64,000 bases of DNA, from the NCBI RefSeq assembly GCF_008973465.1, contig NZ_WBXN01000004.1:310001-374000 (forward strand). The letters run 5' to 3'. Below are positions 60,750-64,000 of the stretch, piece after piece. Origin of the DNA: Streptomyces sp. SS1-1. Its GTDB lineage: Bacteria > Actinomycetota > Actinomycetes > Streptomycetales > Streptomycetaceae. Under the pieces are notes generated by a model. It did not search any database. It saw nothing but the letters and a program-made list of their open reading frames with translations, and was not told the DNA's origin. How positions within the stretch are numbered: position 1 is the first letter of the stretch; each line of letters opens with the position of its first letter. A program made the translations under genes and the position numbers.

Positions 60750-61430
60750 CTAGGCCGCCGGACGCGACCGCACCCAGGTGCCGTCCTCCGTCAGGTACGT
60801 CTCCACCGTCAGGCCCGCCTCCGCGAGAGCATCCTCGAACTGCTCCTTCGTCAGTGGTCGGGAGAGGAACGTCTGGGTCCAGGTGCCGTCCGGGAACTCG
60901 TACTCCACGAACACCGAGTTCGCCCCGTCACCCGTCGGCTCCGCCGACACCACCCGTACCGTGAAGCCACCGGGGTCGACTCGCTCGCGCGGCAGGTTCG
61001 CATGCCAGCCCTCGCCCTCCCTCTGGATCAGCACGCAGCCGCCCGGTGCGAGGTGTCGTACGCAGGCGCGCAGCAGTCCTCGCCGGACCTCGACGTCCGC
61101 CGCATGGACGAGGAACGATCCGAGCATCACGACGTCGAACGTCTCGCCCAGGTCGAGGCTCTCGATCGGGCTGCATATCGTCCGTGCCCCGCGGACGTGG
61201 TCCAGCATCTCCTGGGATTCGTCGACGGCCGTCACCGCGAAGCGCCGTTCCAGGAGGGGGTGGGTCACGCGTCCCACCCCGCACCCCAACTCCAGGATGC
61301 GCGCGCCCGGCGGCACCGCCGCCGTGACGACGTCCGGCTCCGCCCCGGCGGGCAATCGCCGGTACAGCTCGACCGCGCAACCGTCCGGGGTGATCGCACC
61401 GGGTCCGGTCCCCTGATATCCCGCCCGCAT
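60750..61430 (-). CDS. class I SAM-dependent methyltransferase
   Basis: The product has 226 residues from ATG 61430, chosen because GGAGACGAAG precedes it; an ATG four codons earlier is possible. Motif I is ILELGCGVGRVTHPLLERR, post-I acidic is VDESQEMLDHV, and motif IV is FDVVMLGSFLVHAAD. A C-terminal beta sheet follows with FVEYEFPDGTWTQTF. It is soluble, of methyltransferase type 11 (Methyltransf_25). The acceptor is unknown. It stands alone between the DUF4291 and SMI1/KNR4 genes. Confidence 0.9.
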   Translation of the reverse strand: MRAGYQGTGPGAITPDGCAVELYRRLPAGAEPDVVTAAVPPGARILELGCGVGRVTHPLLERRFAVTAVDESQEMLDHVRGARTICSPIESLDLGETFDVVMLGSFLVHAADVEVRRGLLRACVRHLAPGGCVLIQREGEGWHANLPRERVDPGGFTVRVVSAEPTGDGANSVFVEYEFPDGTWTQTFLSRPLTKEQFEDALAEAGLTVETYLTEDGTWVRSRPAA

Positions 61431-61579
61431 CTTCGTCTCCATGTCGGTGGAACGGGTCGGACCGGACAGCCGTTCCCCCAGCGCGCCGGTTCCACCTTTC
61501 GAGGTAATGAGCGGCACGTACCGACGTCACGAACGCAAGGCCGAGCCCTACCTCGCCTTCGCGGGCATCGCCGCGGCTC

Positions 61580-62173
61580 TCATCCGCTGTCGCCGCCTGG
61601 TTGACGGACCCATGTGATCTCCGGTCGGACGGGCGGCAGCGCCCAGGGATCCAGGACACCGCTCACCAGATCGGCCAAGAACTGAACCGCCCCACCGGTG
61701 TAGTGCCACCACGCACCGTTGCGCGAAGCGACGGTGACCGTCCATTCCTGCGGCCCGGCGGGGCGGGTGGTCCACAGGAAGTAGTCCCCCTGGTTGGAGA
61801 CGGCCCAGGGAAGCAGGCCGCCCGGCGCGGGGTACGGATGCATCGGGACGGCCAAGTCGGCGTCCTCACACCACTCGGCGACGATCTCCAAGTCCTCGGT
61901 GTCCTCGGCCCAGGCGACTTCGGCACCCGGCGTCGGGCCGCCGACGCGCAGGAAGTCACTCAGCTCGAACGCCGGGTACAGCTCGCAGAGGAGCTTGTAG
62001 TCAGCGGGCAGAGCCGTCCCCAGCACGCTCTCCAGCCGTGGCCAGTCGACAACCACCGGTGTCGGCAGTCGGTGGGCCGCAAGCCCGGGCAGCTTCCCTT
62101 CCAGTTCCGCGACCGACTCAGCGGGGTCGGTCAAGCGGCGGCCTGGGGCCTGCGTCCCCACGAGATCGTCCAC
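61580..62173 (-). CDS. SMI1/KNR4 (SUKH) family protein
   Basis: The product has 197 residues from GTG 62173. It has VDWPRLESVLGTALPADYKLLCELYPAFELSDFLRV, the typical W...E..LG..LP.DY..L...YP start of SUKH domains, and LPWAVSNQGDYFLWTTRPAGPQEWTV later. The family often provides immunity against polymorphic toxins, but many members are orphans. No toxin gene is adjacent. It has no signal peptide. Confidence 0.88.
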   Translation of the reverse strand: MDDLVGTQAPGRRLTDPAESVAELEGKLPGLAAHRLPTPVVVDWPRLESVLGTALPADYKLLCELYPAFELSDFLRVGGPTPGAEVAWAEDTEDLEIVAEWCEDADLAVPMHPYPAPGGLLPWAVSNQGDYFLWTTRPAGPQEWTVTVASRNGAWWHYTGGAVQFLADLVSGVLDPWALPPVRPEITWVRQPGGDSG

Positions 62174-62257
62174 GCGAGCAGACTGCCACAGCGCACTCCC
62201 TCGTGATCACCAAGTCACCAAGTCGCCCGCTTCCATGGGCCCGTGGCCCGTCCGTCC

Positions 62258-62554
62258 TCATGGCGTGTCCCCTGAGTGGTAGAGGCGGCAGGCCATGCCG
62301 GGGCCGGGCCCGCGGGTCTCCCCCGCACCCACGTCGTAGAGAGCCCGGCCGCCCGGGAAGCGGCCGAGCTCCGTCGGCAGCGCCACACCCCCGTCGATCT
62401 CGTCGGCACGCCATCCGGTGATGTCCAGCAGCAAGCCGTCCAACGGCCCGCCTATCAGCGCCGCATAGGTGCGGTGGGGCAGAGGGCACGGGTGGGGGTC
62501 GTCGTGGTCGTGGCCGTAGACCCGGCCCCGCAGCAGTTGCTCATCGCCGTTCAT
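62258..62554 (-). CDS. small hypothetical protein, 98 aa
   Basis: The product has 98 residues from ATG 62554. It starts HDHDDPHPCPLPHRTYAALIGG after a short N-terminus and has GPLDGLLLDITGWRADEIDGGVALPTELGRF. No membrane segment is seen. I do not recognise a family with confidence. Coding bias and the codon pattern support it as a real gene, and it reads away from the lamin-tail gene at 62962. Confidence 0.65.
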   Translation of the reverse strand: MNGDEQLLRGRVYGHDHDDPHPCPLPHRTYAALIGGPLDGLLLDITGWRADEIDGGVALPTELGRFPGGRALYDVGAGETRGPGPGMACRLYHSGDTP

Positions 62555-62961
62555 GGCACCAGCCTCGCAGCCGCCACCGACAACGGCCGGTCACCCAGAT
62601 CCACCGGCCCCCCGAACCGACATCGGCACCGGCACCGCGCACTTTGTTACTCACTTTCGGGTGAAGATCACCCCACTCCACGGCGTCCCCAATCCTCCCG
62701 AAACATCCCCACCCAGGTCACGCATGGGTTTCCGTGCTCCGCACCCCACTTGCGTCACACAAGCCCTCATAGATGAGCATTGCAGTCGAGAGTCATGGAA
62801 ATATCCACAAACGGTAACAACGGGCACGCCGTCGCGCCGCTTCCCCCGCAACGTGGACAAATGGCGTCCGCGGCCAACCGGTCGCCCTCGCACACCGCAC
62901 CGCTCCCGGGCAGCCATCCAGGCGTCCCGAGGGACGGTGTCCGCACCACCAGGGAGAACCT
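62555..62961. other. 407-bp gap before the lamin-tail gene
   Basis: No gene seen. The stretch 62635-62830 has the lowest G+C of the region and should hold the promoter and leader of the lamin-tail gene. No convincing riboswitch was found: the conserved ydaO (c-di-AMP) core is not visible. The SD AGGGAG (62951-62956) precedes a TTG start. Confidence 0.55.
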
Positions 62962-63537
62962 TTGTCCAGCTCCACCCGCACCCCCGCCTACATCACCGTG
63001 CGCCGCGTCGCCGCGGCCTCGCTCGCCACCGGCGCGCTCGTCTCGGCGATCACGCTGCCGGCCTCCGCCGCCGACCACTCCCGCCACCAGCGGGGACAGG
63101 TGGAGATCAGTGCGGTCCAGTACGACTCCCCCGGCCGTGACAACTACACCAACCGATCCCTGAACCGCGAATGGGTGGAGCTCACCAACACCACCCGCCG
63201 CGCCGTCAACCTGGACGGATGGACCCTGCGGAACCGGGACGGCGAGACCTACACCTTCGACCACTTCCGACTCGCCGGCCGCGCCACCGTCCGGATCCAC
63301 ACGGGCATCGGCCGCGACACCCGCACCGACCTCTTCCAGGACCTCCGTCACTACGTCTGGGACAACCGCTCCGACACGGCCACCCTCCGCAACGACCACG
63401 GGCGCCGCGTCGACAGCGAGTCGTGGGGTTACGAGCGCCACGGAGACAAGCACCGTCACGGCGACAAGCACCGCCACGGGGACAAGCACCGCCACGGTGA
63501 CAGCCAGCACCACGGCCGGTACCAGCACCAGCGCTGA
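62962..63537 (+). CDS. secreted lamin-tail-domain protein with His-rich C-terminal repeat
   Basis: The product has 191 residues from TTG 62962 (AGGGAG 5 nt before). The signal peptide ends about residue 37 (LPASAADH). The lamin tail domain follows, with VEISAVQYDSPGRDNYTNRSLNREWVELTN, AVNLDGWTLRNRDGETYTF, VRIHTGIGRDT and WDNRSDTATLRNDHGR. The tail is three GDKHRH hexapeptides and further His, with about 12 histidines in 30 residues. This may bind metal or polyanions. The fold is common in secreted streptomycete proteins of unknown role. Confidence 0.9.
   Translation: MSSSTRTPAYITVRRVAAASLATGALVSAITLPASAADHSRHQRGQVEISAVQYDSPGRDNYTNRSLNREWVELTNTTRRAVNLDGWTLRNRDGETYTFDHFRLAGRATVRIHTGIGRDTRTDLFQDLRHYVWDNRSDTATLRNDHGRRVDSESWGYERHGDKHRHGDKHRHGDKHRHGDSQHHGRYQHQR
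63442..63495 (+). repeat. three tandem 18-bp repeats encoding GDKHRH
   Basis: Units at 63442, 63460 and 63478 differ only at third codon positions. They encode the hexapeptide GDKHRH three times in the tail of the lamin-tail protein. Confidence 0.9.
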
Positions 63538-63594
63538 CCATCGGCGCGGTCCGTGAGCTGAAGTCCCCCATCCACGCTGCGACCCGACCCACCT

Positions 63595-63628
63595 GAGTGC
63601 ACCCGGCCTCCCACGGCCGGGTGCACTC
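63595..63628 (+). terminator. 14-bp hairpin after the lamin-tail gene
   Basis: GAGTGCACCCGGCC (63595-63608) pairs perfectly with 63615-63628, with a 6-nt loop. It lies 57 nt after the stop. Confidence 0.85.
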
Positions 63629-63630
63629 GC

Positions 63631-63800
63631 GTGCGTGCGGGCGCTCACCGTTTCGAGACGCGGGAGCGCGAACGCATCGAGGCGGAGGTAGTGGCCGTCC
63701 GCAGCGCCCCAGCGCCGGATGTGGGGGCTCCCGTACTCATTCTCAACGGGGAGAAGAACACCTTGTCCCGGGCCGGCGGGGCCGACTTCGCTCGCGCTCA
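63631..63800 (+). pseudogene. possible remnant of an alpha/beta-hydrolase gene
   Basis: A short open frame reads VLILNGEKNTLSRAGGADFARAHQ after EREREIEAEV-like residues. It resembles the end of alpha/beta hydrolases (strand 7, then the acidic and His region), but no catalytic domain precedes it and the preceding terminator cuts it off. The rest of the frame to 63903 is non-conserved in appearance. It may be only a coincidental ORF. Confidence 0.3.
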
Positions 63801-63840
63801 TCAGCGGGCCCGTGATCGATCCGTGTCGGCGGAAAGGCCG

Positions 63841-63883
63841 GCTCGTCGACGCCCCCCGCTGGATACGGGGGGTGCCGACGAGC
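63841..63883. terminator. hairpin before the right-edge partial gene (its terminator)
   Basis: 63841-63858 (GCTCGTCG...CCCCCCG) pairs with 63866-63883 at 16 of 18 positions around the loop CTGGATA. On the minus strand it is 7 nt after the stop of the partial gene at 63890. Confidence 0.75.
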
Positions 63884-63889
63884 GTGCGG

Positions 63890-64000
63890 CTACTTCAGCT
63901 TGACGGCGTCGCCCGTCGAGACGACCCGCGCCGTGGTGATCGTGCCGGGGAAGAAGTACCTCCAGCTGCCCGCCGAGGTGGCGGTGACCTTGGTGCGGAG
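63890..64000 (-). CDS. C-terminus of a secreted-type protein, cut by the right window edge
   Basis: Only the last 36 residues are visible: they end WRYFFPGTITTARVVSTGD plus AVKLK, followed by TAG (minus strand, 63892-63890). The beta-rich, Thr/Val-rich sequence suggests the last strand pair of a repeat or Ig-like domain of a secreted protein. Frame, codon bias and the following terminator support it. The identity cannot be told. Confidence 0.6.
   Translation of the reverse strand, partial: LRTKVTATSAGSWRYFFPGTITTARVVSTGDAVKLK

Noticed and set aside
62555-62961. c-di-AMP (ydaO) riboswitch before the secreted lamin-tail gene
   Set aside because: Such leaders are common before streptomycete secreted proteins, but the conserved ydaO core was not seen.

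Overview
The window is chromosomal DNA of a Streptomyces or a close relative. It has very high G+C, strong third-position GC bias, many GTG/TTG starts, and typical families: ECF sigma factors, TetR repressors, DUF6233, DUF4291, CU044_5270 and GH92. About 56 protein genes are called, including two cut by the window edges. I see no rRNA, tRNA, CRISPR array, transposase, integrase or phage gene. The mix (local regulators, oxidoreductases, secreted enzymes, orphan hypotheticals) fits an accessory or arm region rather than core genome.

Left part (1-16450). A cut-off FAD-linked oxidase is followed by an NmrA-type SDR with an ECF41-type sigma factor. Next comes a leftward envelope module: OmpR-type regulator, histidine kinase, D,D-carboxypeptidase and a VanJ-like membrane phosphatase. 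It faces a TetX-like monooxygenase across a promoter region with roughly 11-bp TGTCGG repeats. A TetR/zinc-less MDR reductase/F420-reductase-fold protein/Old Yellow Enzyme module handles electrophile-type redox chemistry. Small orphans follow: an S1-like protein, a stand-alone FhaA-N (DUF3662) domain and a TPR protein.

Middle (16500-36900). katG is followed by a TetR/TetX-like pair with three identical palindromic operators, a kinase-fold phosphotransferase, a luciferase-type oxidoreductase, an ECF sigma/CU044_5270 operon and an MFS exporter. A 168-bp element with perfect 25-bp terminal inverted repeats precedes cydAB. A universal stress protein/alcohol dehydrogenase operon carries two DevR (DosR)-like boxes, so 26.8-31.4 kb looks like a low-oxygen block. 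Then come a TIGR02960-type ECF sigma, a permuted lipoate ligase, a sugar porter and a second NmrA-type SDR with its own ECF41-like promoter.

Right part (36900-64000). The most unusual locus is 37947-42412: a DUF916 (WxL-interacting type) membrane protein, a secreted metallophosphoesterase whose C-terminus looks like a WxL domain, and a HupE/UreJ-like membrane protein. Further right are two more TetR/oxidoreductase modules with clear operators, a secreted GH92 alpha-mannosidase, a Y-family polymerase relative lacking its catalytic N-terminus, a 1276-residue secreted subtilase with a structured leader, and a tail of small orphan genes that includes one frameshifted phosphotransferase and a lamin-tail protein with a His-rich repeat.

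A theme recurs: at least four regulator/oxidoreductase pairs each have their own palindromic operator. All calls come from reading the sequence. No database search was run.
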